Shown piece by piece: positions 1-13,027 of a DNA stretch of 64,000 nt (its first letter is position 1; the number at the start of each line of letters is the position of its first letter). This DNA comes from Deinococcus depolymerans (lineage in GTDB: Bacteria > Deinococcota > Deinococci > Deinococcales > Deinococcaceae), in assembly GCF_039522025.1 (NCBI RefSeq), contig NZ_BAAADB010000022.1, positions 7,588 through 71,587 on the forward strand, read 5' to 3'. The notes beneath the pieces were generated by a model. The model did not search any database. It was given only the letters and a program-made list of their open reading frames with translations, and was not told the origin of the DNA. The translations under genes and the position numbers were made by a program.

Positions 1-1
1 G

Positions 2-958
2 GCCCAGGAGCACCTGGGCGAGAGCTTCACCGGGAACGTGTCGGGCGTGGTGGCCAGCGGGCTGTTCGTGGCGCTGGACAACGGCGTGGAAGGCAAACTG
101 CACATCAGCAACCTGGACGACGATTACTACGCGTTCATCGAGGACGCGCAGATGCTGCGGGGCCGCAGCCGGGGCCGCTCGTACCGCCTGGGTGACCCGG
201 TGCACGTGACCATCAGTACCGTGAACCCGCTGGCCCGCCAGACGGATTTCACGCTGGCCGATCCGACCAGCCCGGACTACCGACCGGGCGACATTCATCA
301 GGAGACCGATATGGATTCACCCGTTAAACCGCGCGCCCGGCGCCGCGAAGACCGTGAGCAGGAAAAACGTGAGAAGCTGCAGAGCGTGCCCGTGAGTGAA
401 CCCAAGAAGTTCACGCTGGACGATCCCTCGCACCGGCCTGCGCTGTCGCCCGCTCCGGAGCGGGGCGGCCGTGGCCGCGGCCGTGAGGGTGCGCGGGAGG
501 GGCGGGCGCCGGGCCGCACCTTCGGCGGCGTGAGCATGGGCGGGCGTTCCCGGCGCGTGATCACGCTGGAGCGTCCGCGCAACGAGCACCTGCGCCCGGT
601 GAACATCACGGTGCAGCGGATGTACTTCGGGGACTGGACGCTGGAGAACATGCCGCCCGAGGACGGCCAGGGTGGCCGCAGTGGCGGTCGCCCGCCGGGG
701 CGCGGTGAGCGCGGAGGCGAGCGTGGCGCGGAGCGTGGGCGCGGGTTCACGCGTGGCGGCAGCGACCGGGGCGCGGTGCAGCGCGTGAACGGCCGTCAGG
801 GGCCGCAGGGTGGGCGCGGCGCGCAGAACACCCAGCGGGAGTCCGTGACGGCGCAGGTGCCCGAGACGGCCGCGGCCGGCAGCGCGGACGATGCCAAACG
901 CCGCCGCCGCCGCCGGGGCCGGCGGGGCAACGGCAGTGGCGGTACCCCGCAGGGCTGA
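2..958 (+). CDS. rnr: Ribonuclease R, C-terminal part (5' end outside window)
   Basis: RNase R is a processive 3'-5' exoribonuclease that degrades structured RNA. Only the C-terminal 318 codons are present. The first ~85 residues form the S1 RNA-binding domain that ends RNase R, with the family hallmarks VEGKLHISNL, DDYY and GRSYRLGD followed by a final beta strand. After it comes an unusually long (~230 residue) Arg/Gly-rich, low-complexity tail ending in a run of arginines (RRRRRRGRRG). Basic tails are common in RNase R but this one is long. The catalytic RNB domain is upstream and not visible, so the assignment rests on the S1 domain. The reading frame is open to the window edge, so no start is called. 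Confidence 0.85.
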   Translation, partial: AQEHLGESFTGNVSGVVASGLFVALDNGVEGKLHISNLDDDYYAFIEDAQMLRGRSRGRSYRLGDPVHVTISTVNPLARQTDFTLADPTSPDYRPGDIHQETDMDSPVKPRARRREDREQEKREKLQSVPVSEPKKFTLDDPSHRPALSPAPERGGRGRGREGAREGRAPGRTFGGVSMGGRSRRVITLERPRNEHLRPVNITVQRMYFGDWTLENMPPEDGQGGRSGGRPPGRGERGGERGAERGRGFTRGGSDRGAVQRVNGRQGPQGGRGAQNTQRESVTAQVPETAAAGSADDAKRRRRRRGRRGNGSGGTPQG

Positions 959-986
959 CCGGCACAACCAGTCGGCAGGTGGACCG

Positions 987-1023
987 GCGCGGCCGTGGAG
1001 GGGGCTTCCCCTTCCGGCCGCGC
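987..1023 (+). terminator. Hairpin after RNase R gene
   Basis: Inverted repeat with 9-bp arms (GCGCGGCCG / CGGCCGCGC) about 30 nt after the RNase R stop. No T tract follows, so it may stabilise the 3' end or be a weak terminator. Confidence 0.45.
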
Positions 1024-1161
1024 TGACCTGTGGTGTGGCGGTGGGTGCGACGGGGCGGGTATGGAGGGCAGGTTGAGGGCGTTCTCATGGTGGGGGGGTG
1101 GGGGGCCACTAGCCTGAAGCCACTGCCACGCCGCTTCGGGTGGCCTGCAAGGGGTGAGAGC

Positions 1162-2981
1162 ATGAGTGACTCGGAATACGCGGCCCGTCGGGACAGTCCG
1201 CAGGATCAGGTGAGGTCGAGGCTGGGAGCGCACCTGCTGCCGGGCGGCCGGGAGACCCGCTTCCGGGTGTGGAGTACCCGCGCGCAGCAGGTGACCGTTC
1301 GGGTGAACGGCGAACGTCACCCGATGGAAGCGCTTCCCGGTGCGTACTTCGAGCTGGTCCTGCCGGTCGGGGCGGGCAGCCGCTACCTGTTCGAACTGGA
1401 CGGTCAACCCACCCCGGACCCCTACGCGCTGTTCCTGCCGGACGGCGTGCACGGTGAGGCCGAGGTCGTGGACCTGGGAACGTACCAGTGGCAGCACACC
1501 GACTGGAACGGCCTGCCGTTGCCGGAGTGCGTGTTCTACGAGCTGCACGTGGGTACCTTCACGCCAGCGGGCACGCTGCGGGCCGCGCAGGAGCGGCTGC
1601 CGTACCTGCGGGACCTGGGCGTGACGGCCGTGCAGCTGATGCCGCTGGCCGCCTTTCCCGGTCAGCGGGGCTGGGGCTACGACGGCGTGGCGATGTACGC
1701 GCCGTTCGCGCCGTACGGCCGGCCCGAGGACCTGATGGCCTTCGTGGACGCCGCGCACGGGCTGGGGCTGGCCGTGTTCCTGGACGTCGTGTACAACCAC
1801 TTCGGGCCGGACGGGAACTACCTGCTGTCGTACAGCCCGTCGTACTTCACGGACCGCTTCCACACCGCGTGGGGGCAGGGCCTGGACTACGCCGAGGAGC
1901 ACATGCGGCGCTACATCACCGGGAACGCCCGGCTGTGGTTGCAGGAGTACCGCATCGACGGCCTGCGGCTGGACGCCACGGCCGCCATGCAGGACGACAG
2001 CGAACTGCACATCCTGCGGGAACTGGCGCGCGAGGTTCACGCGCTGGGGGGCCGTCACGTCCTGCTGGCCGAGGATCACCGCAACGAACCGTCCCTGGTG
2101 ACCGACGACGGCCTGGACGGCATCTGGGTGGACGACTTCCATCACGAGGTCCGCGTGACCCTGACCGGCGAGCAGGAAGGCTACTACGGGGGCTTCCGGG
2201 GCGGCGCGGCCGAACTGGCGCAGGTCATCAACCGCGGCTGGCAGTACGAGGGGCAGTTCTGGGACGTGACCGGCGAGGAACACCACCGGGGACGGCCGGC
2301 CGACGCGCTGGAAGCCCCGAGTTTCGTGTACTGCATCCAGAACCACGACCAGATCGGGAACCGGGCACTGGGGGACCGGCTGCACCAGACGGACGGCGTG
2401 ACCCTCGCCGAGTACCGGGGGGCCGGCACGCTGCTGCTGACGCTGCCCATGACGCCGCTGATCTTCCAGGGGCAGGAGTGGGCGGCCGGGACGCCCTTCC
2501 CGTTCTTCAGCGACCATCACGGCGAGCTGGGAGCGCTGGTCAGCGAGGGCCGCCGCCGGGAGTTCGCGTACTTCTCCAGTTTCAGTGGCGCGAACATCCC
2601 GGACCCACAGGCGGAGGCCACGTTCCTGAGCGCGAAACTCGACTGGTCCGAACTGGAACGCGGCGAGCACGCGCGCACGCTGGCGCTGTACCGCCGCCTG
2701 CTGCACCTGCGGCGGCACGACCCGGTGCTGTGCCAGCGGTCCCGGCGCTTCCTGTCGGCCGGCAGCAGCGGGGACGGCCGGGTGCTGTGGGTGCAGTGGC
2801 GGACCCCGCAGGGGGAACGGACGCTGCTGTGGAACCTGGGTTCGCAGCCGCTGCAGGACCTGGCCGCGCTGCCGGTTCCGTCCGGCGCGCCGGTCCTGCT
2901 GCGCTCGGAGGACCCGGACGGCTCACCGCTGAGCGCGCGTCCGCTGGCACCGGGCGAGGCGCTGCTGCTGGGAGACCCGGC

Positions 2982-2985
<4 letters not shown>
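1162..2985 (+). CDS. treZ: Malto-oligosyltrehalose trehalohydrolase TreZ
   Basis: Releases free trehalose from the maltooligosyl-trehalose made by TreY. The 607-residue protein has an N-terminal CBM48-like beta domain (to ~residue 100), a GH13 barrel and a C-terminal beta domain, the usual length and layout of TreZ. Catalytic residues expected for GH13 are visible: nucleophile Asp271 (GLRLDA), general acid Glu304 (LLAEDH) and Asp396 (IQNHDQIGN). The ATG was chosen because AAGGGGTGAG lies just upstream; the open frame extends further 5' without similarity to the family. The stop overlaps the treY start, so the two are translationally coupled. Confidence 0.95.
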
Positions 2986-5840
<2,855 letters not shown>

Positions 5841-5917
5841 CGGCGCCTCAAGGCTCGCTCAAGGGCGCGCCCGGCGCGGCGGGAACTCCCGTCAGGCCGG
5901 GCGCGTATCCTTGGTGT

Positions 5918-6610
<693 letters not shown>

Positions 6611-6623
6611 CCGCTCAACCCGC

Positions 6624-6660
6624 AAAGCGCCCCCGCCAGTGGCTCGGCGGGGGCGCTTTT
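6624..6660. terminator. Bidirectional rho-independent terminator
   Basis: Stem GCGCCCCCGCC / GGCGGGGGCGC flanked by AAA on the left and TTTT on the right, between two convergent genes, so it can work on both strands. Confidence 0.88.
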
Positions 6661-6670
6661 CCTGTTCAGC

Positions 6671-7747
6671 TCATTTCGGGTACAGCGTCTTCACGAGCGG
6701 ACTGTTCAGGTTCGCGTCGCCGCGCAGGGTGGCGTACGGCAGCGTGACGGTCTCGGCGCACACGCCCACGACGTGCGGCAGGTCGCTGGGGGTCAGGTTC
6801 ACCCCGGCGGCGCTCAGGTGCGCGGTGAAGTCCCCGGCACTGTCCCGCAGGACGTTCAGGCACTCCGGGTCCACCTTCGCCTTCACCGCCGACAGGTACA
6901 GCGTCTTCTGCCGCGCCGCGCCCAGTTTCGGGAACAGGGTGGTCAGCGGGACGGCGCGGCCCGTGACACGGTCCAGGATGACGCCCTCGGTCCAGTACGA
7001 GGGGTGCGCGCCGCCGCAGTAGTAGTCCACGTCGTCGCGCAGGCTGAGCAGACGGGCGTTCGACAGCGTGATCCCGGCACTCAGGTTGTAGCCCCCCTGC
7101 GGGTCCTTCTGGGCGGATTCGGGCAGCATGGCCCGGCAGTCCAGGGCGTCCGCCGCGTGGCGCAACTGGCGGTCCTGCAGCGCGGCATTCAGCGCGCCGC
7201 TCGCGCCGGGCACGCGCGGGTACGTCACGCCGGACAGCGGCTCGCGCACCGCGCGCCCCCCGGGGAGTGTGACCCAGGGGCGGTTCAGTTTCAGGAACGC
7301 CAGCGGGTCGTCGCGGCGCAGCGCACCCAGGCCCGGCGAGAGGGGCAGGCGCAGCGGCAGGCGCGCCGCGTCCAGCGGTGTCAGGTTCACCTCCAGCGCC
7401 CTGGCCGCGCCGGGCGCCTGCCACGTTCCCTTCAGGCCGCCGGAAGTGGGCATCAGGGTGAAACAGCCGGTCAGCACGCGGTCACCATGGTCACGGCGGA
7501 CGCTTTCTTCCAGCACCAGCGCGTTCCCGCTGCGGCGCACCTCCAGGAACAGGTCGAGGCTGCGGCCCTCGTAGAAGTACCGGGATTCACCGCGGGGATC
7601 GAGGCTCAGCGCGACCGGCAGCGTGCCGAGGGTCCCCCGGAACGTCCCGGCGCGCGCCCAGTCGGGTTGCCCCTCGGTGCCGCCGCACCCGGCGGCCTGC
7701 GCGCCCGCGCCGAGGACGAGCGCGGCAGTGAACATCCATCTCAACAT
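6671..7747 (-). CDS. Exported DUF3298/PdaC-like protein, probable lipoprotein
   Basis: 358 residues with an N-terminal hydrophobic signal ending in AGAQAAGCGG; the Cys suggests a lipoprotein, although the lipobox is imperfect. The C-terminal ~200 residues resemble the DUF4163/DUF3298 module found in PdaC-like peptidoglycan deacetylases, with the typical stretch around YYCGGAHPSYWTEGV and a repeated YLSAVKAKV-type region. No polysaccharide deacetylase catalytic domain is present, so only a cell-envelope ligand-binding or accessory role is inferred. TACGCT lies 6 nt before the ATG, supporting a leaderless start. The metallophosphoesterase gene lies 17 nt upstream on the same strand. Confidence 0.75.
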   Translation of the reverse strand: MLRWMFTAALVLGAGAQAAGCGGTEGQPDWARAGTFRGTLGTLPVALSLDPRGESRYFYEGRSLDLFLEVRRSGNALVLEESVRRDHGDRVLTGCFTLMPTSGGLKGTWQAPGAARALEVNLTPLDAARLPLRLPLSPGLGALRRDDPLAFLKLNRPWVTLPGGRAVREPLSGVTYPRVPGASGALNAALQDRQLRHAADALDCRAMLPESAQKDPQGGYNLSAGITLSNARLLSLRDDVDYYCGGAHPSYWTEGVILDRVTGRAVPLTTLFPKLGAARQKTLYLSAVKAKVDPECLNVLRDSAGDFTAHLSAAGVNLTPSDLPHVVGVCAETVTLPYATLRGDANLNSPLVKTLYPK

Positions 7748-7764
7748 GCGCGCAGCGTACACCG

Positions 7765-8520
7765 TCAGGACGGCGGGCCTTCCCACACGCCGTCCCCGCG
7801 CGCGTCCATGGTGCCGGTCCTCAGGATGCTGGCCTCCCCGTCCCCGAAGGGCGTGTGCGTGGCCGCCCAGGTGACCGCCGCGTCTATGTCGTACGGCACG
7901 GCGTGAAAGGTGACGGCCCAGTGACCGTTCACGCGGTCCAGTTGCGTCCAGCGGGCACGCGGATCGCCGTCCACCTGATCGCTGACCGCCCCGGCGTTCA
8001 CGACCAGCGTGTCGCCCACGCGGGTCACGCCGGGCCGGTGGGTGTGCCCGCACACGACCACCGCGGCGTTCAGGGGTTCCACCTGGGCGCGCAGACTTCT
8101 GGGGTCACGGGCGCGGTAGTACCCGCCTGCGTCCCACTCCCACAGCAGGCTGTCCCACGCGCTTTGCGGCGTGCCGTGAAAGGCCAGCAGGTCCCCGGAC
8201 CGCGCGGTCAGCGGCAGGGCAGCCACGCGCGCCAGCAGCGCCGGGTCGGTGTTCGCCGCGAGCCACGCCCCGTACGACATGGAGAGCGGCGAGCGGCGGC
8301 CCCCCGGCCAGAGTTTCTCCTCGTTGTTGCCGCGCACCTCCAGCGTCCCGGCCGCGGCGAGTTCCGCCTGCAGCATCAGGGCGCGGGCCGGGTCGGCGCT
8401 CCCCTCTACCTGATCCCCCAGGTTCACGATCAGGTCCGGCGAGTGGCGGCGCACCTCACGCAGGACGGCTTCCAGCGCAAAGGCGTTTCCGTGGACATCA
8501 CTGATCACTGCGGCCCTCAT
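7765..8520 (-). CDS. Metallophosphoesterase, calcineurin-like
   Basis: 251-residue single-domain phosphoesterase with the dinuclear-metal motif series in order: ISDVHGN (residues ~6-12), NLGDQVEG, RGNNEE, FHGTP and CGHTHRPG. This fits the compact YfcE/MJ0936-like group of phosphodiesterases; the substrate is unknown. TACCCT lies 7 nt before the ATG (leaderless pattern), fixing the start well inside a longer open frame. It is followed after 17 nt by the DUF3298-like lipoprotein gene. The divergent GNAT gene starts 45 nt away. Confidence 0.88.
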   Translation of the reverse strand: MRAAVISDVHGNAFALEAVLREVRRHSPDLIVNLGDQVEGSADPARALMLQAELAAAGTLEVRGNNEEKLWPGGRRSPLSMSYGAWLAANTDPALLARVAALPLTARSGDLLAFHGTPQSAWDSLLWEWDAGGYYRARDPRSLRAQVEPLNAAVVVCGHTHRPGVTRVGDTLVVNAGAVSDQVDGDPRARWTQLDRVNGHWAVTFHAVPYDIDAAVTWAATHTPFGDGEASILRTGTMDARGDGVWEGPPS

Positions 8521-8565
8521 GTGGCGCAGGGTAGCGCCTGCCACGCGGCCCCTACACTGACCGGC

Positions 8566-9096
8566 ATGACCCCGTTGCGACCGCTGATCCGTCGGCGCCA
8601 CCCCCGCGACCTGCCGGCCCTCACGGCGACGCTGCGCGCCGTGCACGAACAGCGCGGCTACCCTTCCGTGTGGCCGGACGACCCGGCGGCCTTCGTGACC
8701 GCACGCGGCGAGGCGTGGGTGGCCGTACACGGGGGTCAGGTGGCGGGGCAGGTGGTGCTGACCCCGCTGCCGGAACCCGCGCCGGCCTGGGCGGCCCCGC
8801 TGACCGGGCCGGCGCCACTGCTGGAAGTCAAGCGGCTGTTCGTGCATCCGGACGCACAGGGGCGCGGACTGGCACGCGCCCTGCTGGACCACGCGCTGCA
8901 GCGGGCGCAGGCGCGGGGCGCGCGGGCAGTCCTCCAGGTGAACGGGCGCAGCCTGCCCGCCGTGCGGCTGTACGAACGCGCCGGGTGGACGCTGGCCGGA
9001 TGCACGCGCGCCACCTGGACCGACCCGGACGGCACGCACCCGTGGGTGCGGGTGTACGTTCCGCCGCGCCCCCCTGAGGCGGGCACGTGGTCTTGA
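8566..9096 (+). CDS. GNAT family N-acetyltransferase
   Basis: 176 residues. The acetyl-CoA binding motif A is visible as VKRLFVHPDAQGRGLARALL (Q/RxxGxG/A), followed by the C-terminal VNGRSLPAVRLYERAGW that is typical of GNATs acting on small molecules or protein N-termini. The acceptor is not predictable. TACACT ends 7 nt before the ATG, again a leaderless arrangement; the promoter region is shared with the divergent phosphoesterase gene. Confidence 0.88.
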   Translation: MTPLRPLIRRRHPRDLPALTATLRAVHEQRGYPSVWPDDPAAFVTARGEAWVAVHGGQVAGQVVLTPLPEPAPAWAAPLTGPAPLLEVKRLFVHPDAQGRGLARALLDHALQRAQARGARAVLQVNGRSLPAVRLYERAGWTLAGCTRATWTDPDGTHPWVRVYVPPRPPEAGTWS

Positions 9097-9170
9097 GCGT
9101 CACTTCAGAGATCAAGCGCCGTTCACGGCGTCCGCAGGAAGCCCGGAACCGGACCTGTCAGGGTAAGGAC

Positions 9171-9392
9171 ATGCCCGACAAAGACGACAAGAACAGCGGC
9201 CACACCAGCCAGCCCGAGCAGTTCGACCGCAACAGCAAGGAAGTGCATGACATCGCGGACGGCCACCAGCCGTCCCTGAAAAGCGCGAACGACCGCGAGG
9301 CCCAGGCCCCCCGCAACACCGACGACGGCCTGAGCGACAAGGAACGCCGGGACCGGGACGAGGCACGCAACGTGCCCGCCGATCACGGCTGA
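9171..9392 (+). CDS. Small hydrophilic, probably disordered protein
   Basis: 73 residues, no hydrophobic segment, over one third charged, rich in Asp, Lys, Arg, Asn and Ser (starts MPDKDDKNSG, contains DKERRDRDEAR). No family recognised. The start is the ATG preceded by GGGTAAGG; an upstream in-frame ATG inside the preceding gene's end is less likely. A hairpin with a T-rich tail closes it. Proteins of this composition are often stress- or desiccation-linked, but that is speculation here. Confidence 0.65.
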   Translation: MPDKDDKNSGHTSQPEQFDRNSKEVHDIADGHQPSLKSANDREAQAPRNTDDGLSDKERRDRDEARNVPADHG

Positions 9393-9404
9393 ACCGGACC
9401 CGGC

Positions 9405-9446
9405 AGGAGCCACGCGGCCAGCGAGCCTGCGGGCTCCTTTTCTTTT
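9405..9446 (+). terminator. Rho-independent terminator
   Basis: 7-bp stem AGGAGCC / GGCTCCT followed by TTTTCTTTT, downstream of the small hydrophilic protein gene. Confidence 0.7.
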
Positions 9447-9472
9447 GCGCCTGCATGCGCGACGCTGCGTGC

Positions 9473-9850
9473 ATGGAATCCCGCAGGCCCACCCCCGGCG
9501 TCCTGCTGTTGACGGCGCTGTTCGTCACGGCGGGCGCGTTTCACTTCGTCACGCCGCGCGTGTTCGATCAGATCGTGCCGGCGTGGGTGCCGCTGCCGGC
9601 CCGCACCGCCACGCTGCTCAGCGGCGCGGCCGAACTGCTGGGCGGCCTGGGCCTGCTGCATCCCGCCACCCGGCCCGCCGCCCGCTGGGCCCTGCTGGCC
9701 CTGCTGCTGGCGGTCTTCCCCGCGAACGTGAACATGGCGCAGCACCCGCAGCAGTTCGGGCTGCCCGGCTGGGCCCTCTGGGCGCGCCTGCCGCTGCAAC
9801 CGCTGCTGATGTGGGCCGTCTGGCGGGCCGGACGCACCCGCCGGCCCTGA
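9473..9850 (+). CDS. DoxX-like four-helix membrane protein
   Basis: 125 residues with four hydrophobic helices (roughly residues 9-28, 45-62, 68-84, 100-118). GAFHFVTP in the first helix region and PANVNMAQHP before the last match the DoxX-like superfamily of small membrane proteins. A possible earlier ATG six codons upstream has no better ribosome site. Function unknown; distant relatives are subunits of thiosulfate:quinone or terminal oxidases. Confidence 0.75.
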   Translation: MESRRPTPGVLLLTALFVTAGAFHFVTPRVFDQIVPAWVPLPARTATLLSGAAELLGGLGLLHPATRPAARWALLALLLAVFPANVNMAQHPQQFGLPGWALWARLPLQPLLMWAVWRAGRTRRP

Positions 9851-9891
9851 ACCGCGCGGGGGATCCCGGCGGGTCCGGGCCGGGGGGCAGT

Positions 9892-10500
9892 TCACAGCGG
9901 AGCGGGCGGCGGCCGGACCACGCCCCGCCCGCGGGCGTCCGGGCCGGACCGCTGGCCCAGGCGCGGCAGCACCCAGCGGTCCAGGCCCAGCCAGCCGGCC
10001 ACGCGCCAGCCCAGCACCAGCCACGTCGCCAGGATGAACAGCACCGGGTTGGCGCTCACCGTGCCCGCCAGCAGGAAGTTCGCGTTCAGGAACCCGCCCA
10101 GGAACGCGGCGACGCCCGTGAACAGTCCCAGGATCAGCGCCACGCCGACCGCCAGCTCCCCGAACGTCACGAGGTGCGAGAACAGCGCCGCGTTCGGCAG
10201 GGCCACCTGACCGATGAACCACGCGTACCAGCCGGTCACGTCCGGGTGATCCCCACCCGTCCGGGTCAGCGCGCCCTTCAGGAAACCGCTGACGGCCCCC
10301 CCGGCGTCCGCGCCGACCCAGCCGCCCCCCGTCAGCTTGTGCCAGCCGGCGCTGAGCCACTCGTAACCCACGTAGACCCGCAGCGCGGCCCACAGCGGCG
10401 CGAGGCGCGTGTCCGCGAACAGCAGGTGTGACAGGCGGTGCTCACGCGGGGCGGACGGGTCGTTCGGGGCGGAAACCGGCGTGCTCAGGGCAGTGCTCAT
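9892..10500 (-). CDS. DoxX family membrane protein
   Basis: 202 residues, larger than the convergent DoxX-like neighbour and more like DoxX/DoxD proteins: RVYVGYEWLSAGWHKLTG near residue 40, GELAVGVALILGLFTGVAAFLG, then NANFLLAGTVSANPVLF and a final helix. About four transmembrane segments. Relatives are associated with quinone-linked redox functions, but no partner gene is present here. GGGAGG sits 5 nt before the ATG, so this gene has a normal leader, unlike many neighbours. Confidence 0.8.
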   Translation of the reverse strand: MSTALSTPVSAPNDPSAPREHRLSHLLFADTRLAPLWAALRVYVGYEWLSAGWHKLTGGGWVGADAGGAVSGFLKGALTRTGGDHPDVTGWYAWFIGQVALPNAALFSHLVTFGELAVGVALILGLFTGVAAFLGGFLNANFLLAGTVSANPVLFILATWLVLGWRVAGWLGLDRWVLPRLGQRSGPDARGRGVVRPPPAPL

Positions 10501-10613
10501 AGGGACCTCCCGGCGGCTCCCGGACAGCCAGGGCCGCGACTCCCCGAGCGTGCACGCCGGGCATTACGGGTGCGTTACCGGGCCGTTCCCGGTCCGGTGA
10601 CCGGCCCGGACAC

Positions 10614-10627
10614 CTAACGCCCGTTAG
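10614..10627. promoter_or_regulatory. Palindromic operator CTAACG-CC-CGTTAG over thiolase promoter
   Basis: Perfect inverted repeat (6-bp arms, 2-nt spacer). It overlaps a TAGACT -10 box that ends 6 nt before the thiolase ATG. It fits the CNAACGNNCGTTNG consensus reported for the TetR-family repressor PaaR of Thermus thermophilus (recalled, not searched), so repression relieved by an acyl- or aryl-acetyl-CoA is plausible. No regulator gene is adjacent. Confidence 0.65.
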
Positions 10628-10636
10628 ACTCGGCCC

Positions 10637-11809
<1,173 letters not shown>

Positions 11810-11814
11810 CGCCA

Positions 11815-11850
11815 CGCCAACTGGCGGATTCCGCTGCAGAGGCACGTCCC
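11815..11850 (+). repeat. Flanking direct repeat, copy 1
   Basis: 36-bp sequence with an internal CGCCA-AC-TGGCG palindrome. It matches copy 2 on the far side of the SMI1/KNR4 gene at 33 of 36 positions in the same orientation. Weaker similarity continues ~20 bp downstream through a hairpin and a CTTTC stretch. Confidence 0.8.
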
Positions 11851-11871
11851 CAGAAGTGGGGGCGTGTCTTT
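11843..11871 (+). terminator. Terminator of thiolase gene
   Basis: Stem CACGTCCCC / GGGGGCGTG (one G-T pair) followed by TCTTTC, partly inside repeat copy 1. Confidence 0.6.
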
Positions 11872-11910
11872 CACATACCGCTTAGCGTCCCTGCGCAGAC
11901 CCCACGTCCA

Positions 11911-12870
11911 TCAACTGTCTGCCCACGCCAGAACCAGCCAACCGTCCGGTTCCGTCTCGACCCTGATCCGGGCCTGCTGTGCATTCTGCGGACGCTCCAC
12001 CCTGAAGCCATGGCGTTGTAGCGCCTCAATCAAATAGTGCACGCTCAAGGTGACGGGGAAGTCGCGCGCCAGCTTCACCAGCGCCTCGCCGGTGTTCGGG
12101 GCGTCCAGGTCGGTGATGGCGTTCAGTAGATTGAACACGATGGAGCTATTCGGGGCATGCTCCCGCGCGGCGTCAGTCAGGGCTGGCAATGCCCAGTGAC
12201 ACTTCCGGCGAACCAGAAGGCGACTGGTGAACACTGCCAGGCCATCATCACGGAGGAGGGGCAGCAGCTCCTGCTCACGGCCCAGGGGGCACAGGGTCAG
12301 GAGGAACGCCCCGTGGTACTCCCTGATCGGCGCGTCCAGGGCAGGGTTGTACGTGGCGAGGTGCGCGTCGAACACCTGCCTCTCCTGTTGTCCCATGCCG
12401 GAATCGCCCGTGTAATCCCGCATCAGGTCGAAGTCGTCACGGCGATACGCGTCCAGCAGAGCCGCGTACAGCCCGTTCGCATCTCGGTAGTGAGGTTCGA
12501 TGAAATACGGCCAGTCGTGGTTGATTCGCCCGATCAGTCCTCGTTCCTCGCCCTGGACGAAAACGACGAAGTAATTCCCCCCGCCATCCGCCCACACCGG
12601 CAGGAACCGGTGACGGAAGAACGGACACTCGTCTTCCCAGAACTCGTCCGACACCCGGCAGGCCTCGATCAGTTCCTCCAGGGATTGCAGCCGCGCCATG
12701 AGCACCGGCTCCTCACTCCCCTCTTCGCCGTTGTGGTCGAGGTAGAGGTTCCTGAGGTCGTCCGGTAACGGCTGTCCGATCTGGATTTCCGCTGCGCTGA
12801 TCTCCGATGCCGTCGCCGGGGCATGAAAGGTCACACCGGCCTCGTTCAGGAGCCGAATTGGGGAGTGCAT
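11911..12870 (-). CDS. SMI1/KNR4 family protein, immunity-like
   Basis: 319 residues. The N-terminal ~150 residues resemble the SMI1/KNR4 (SUKH) fold: AEIQIGQPLPDDLRNLYLDHNG, then the FFRHRFLPVWADGGGNYFVVF core. SUKH proteins are frequently immunity proteins of polymorphic toxin systems, but also occur alone. No toxin gene is nearby, so an orphan immunity or sensor role is only inferred. The C-terminal half is helical and unassigned. The start is the ATG with AGGA 6 nt upstream; an ATG five codons earlier lacks a site. The gene reads less GC-rich than its neighbours and is bracketed by 36-bp direct repeats, which suggests insertion as a cassette. Confidence 0.72.
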   Translation of the reverse strand: MHSPIRLLNEAGVTFHAPATASEISAAEIQIGQPLPDDLRNLYLDHNGEEGSEEPVLMARLQSLEELIEACRVSDEFWEDECPFFRHRFLPVWADGGGNYFVVFVQGEERGLIGRINHDWPYFIEPHYRDANGLYAALLDAYRRDDFDLMRDYTGDSGMGQQERQVFDAHLATYNPALDAPIREYHGAFLLTLCPLGREQELLPLLRDDGLAVFTSRLLVRRKCHWALPALTDAAREHAPNSSIVFNLLNAITDLDAPNTGEALVKLARDFPVTLSVHYLIEALQRHGFRVERPQNAQQARIRVETEPDGWLVLAWADS

Positions 12871-12979
12871 GCGGCATCCTGGCATGAACAGCGGGATCGA
12901 GAGGCTGCGGGTGTGGACGGGCGCAGGGCAACGATGAGCAGGCCGCCGCGTGCCCAGTACGGAAATTCACCGGTAGGTG

Positions 12980-13015
12980 CGCCAACTGGCGGATGCCGCC
13001 GCAGTGGCACGTCCC
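12980..13015 (+). repeat. Flanking direct repeat, copy 2
   Basis: Same-orientation partner of the copy after the thiolase gene, 33/36 identical, 1,165 bp away. Here it runs directly into the promoter and start of the serine hydrolase gene. Confidence 0.8.
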
Positions 13016-13027
13016 GTAGCGTGAGGC

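Noticed and set aside
796..2718. Long minus-strand frame opposite treZ
   Set aside because: High-GC antisense shadow, low-complexity residues, covers a certain gene.
1488..2981. Open frame upstream of and continuous with treY
   Set aside because: Overlaps treZ in another frame; composition is Arg/Gly/Ala-rich shadow sequence with no family similarity. TreY similarity begins at the GTG.
11911..12870. Polymorphic toxin-immunity locus
   Set aside because: Only the SUKH-like protein is present; no toxin, secretion or repeat-rich toxin gene is nearby.
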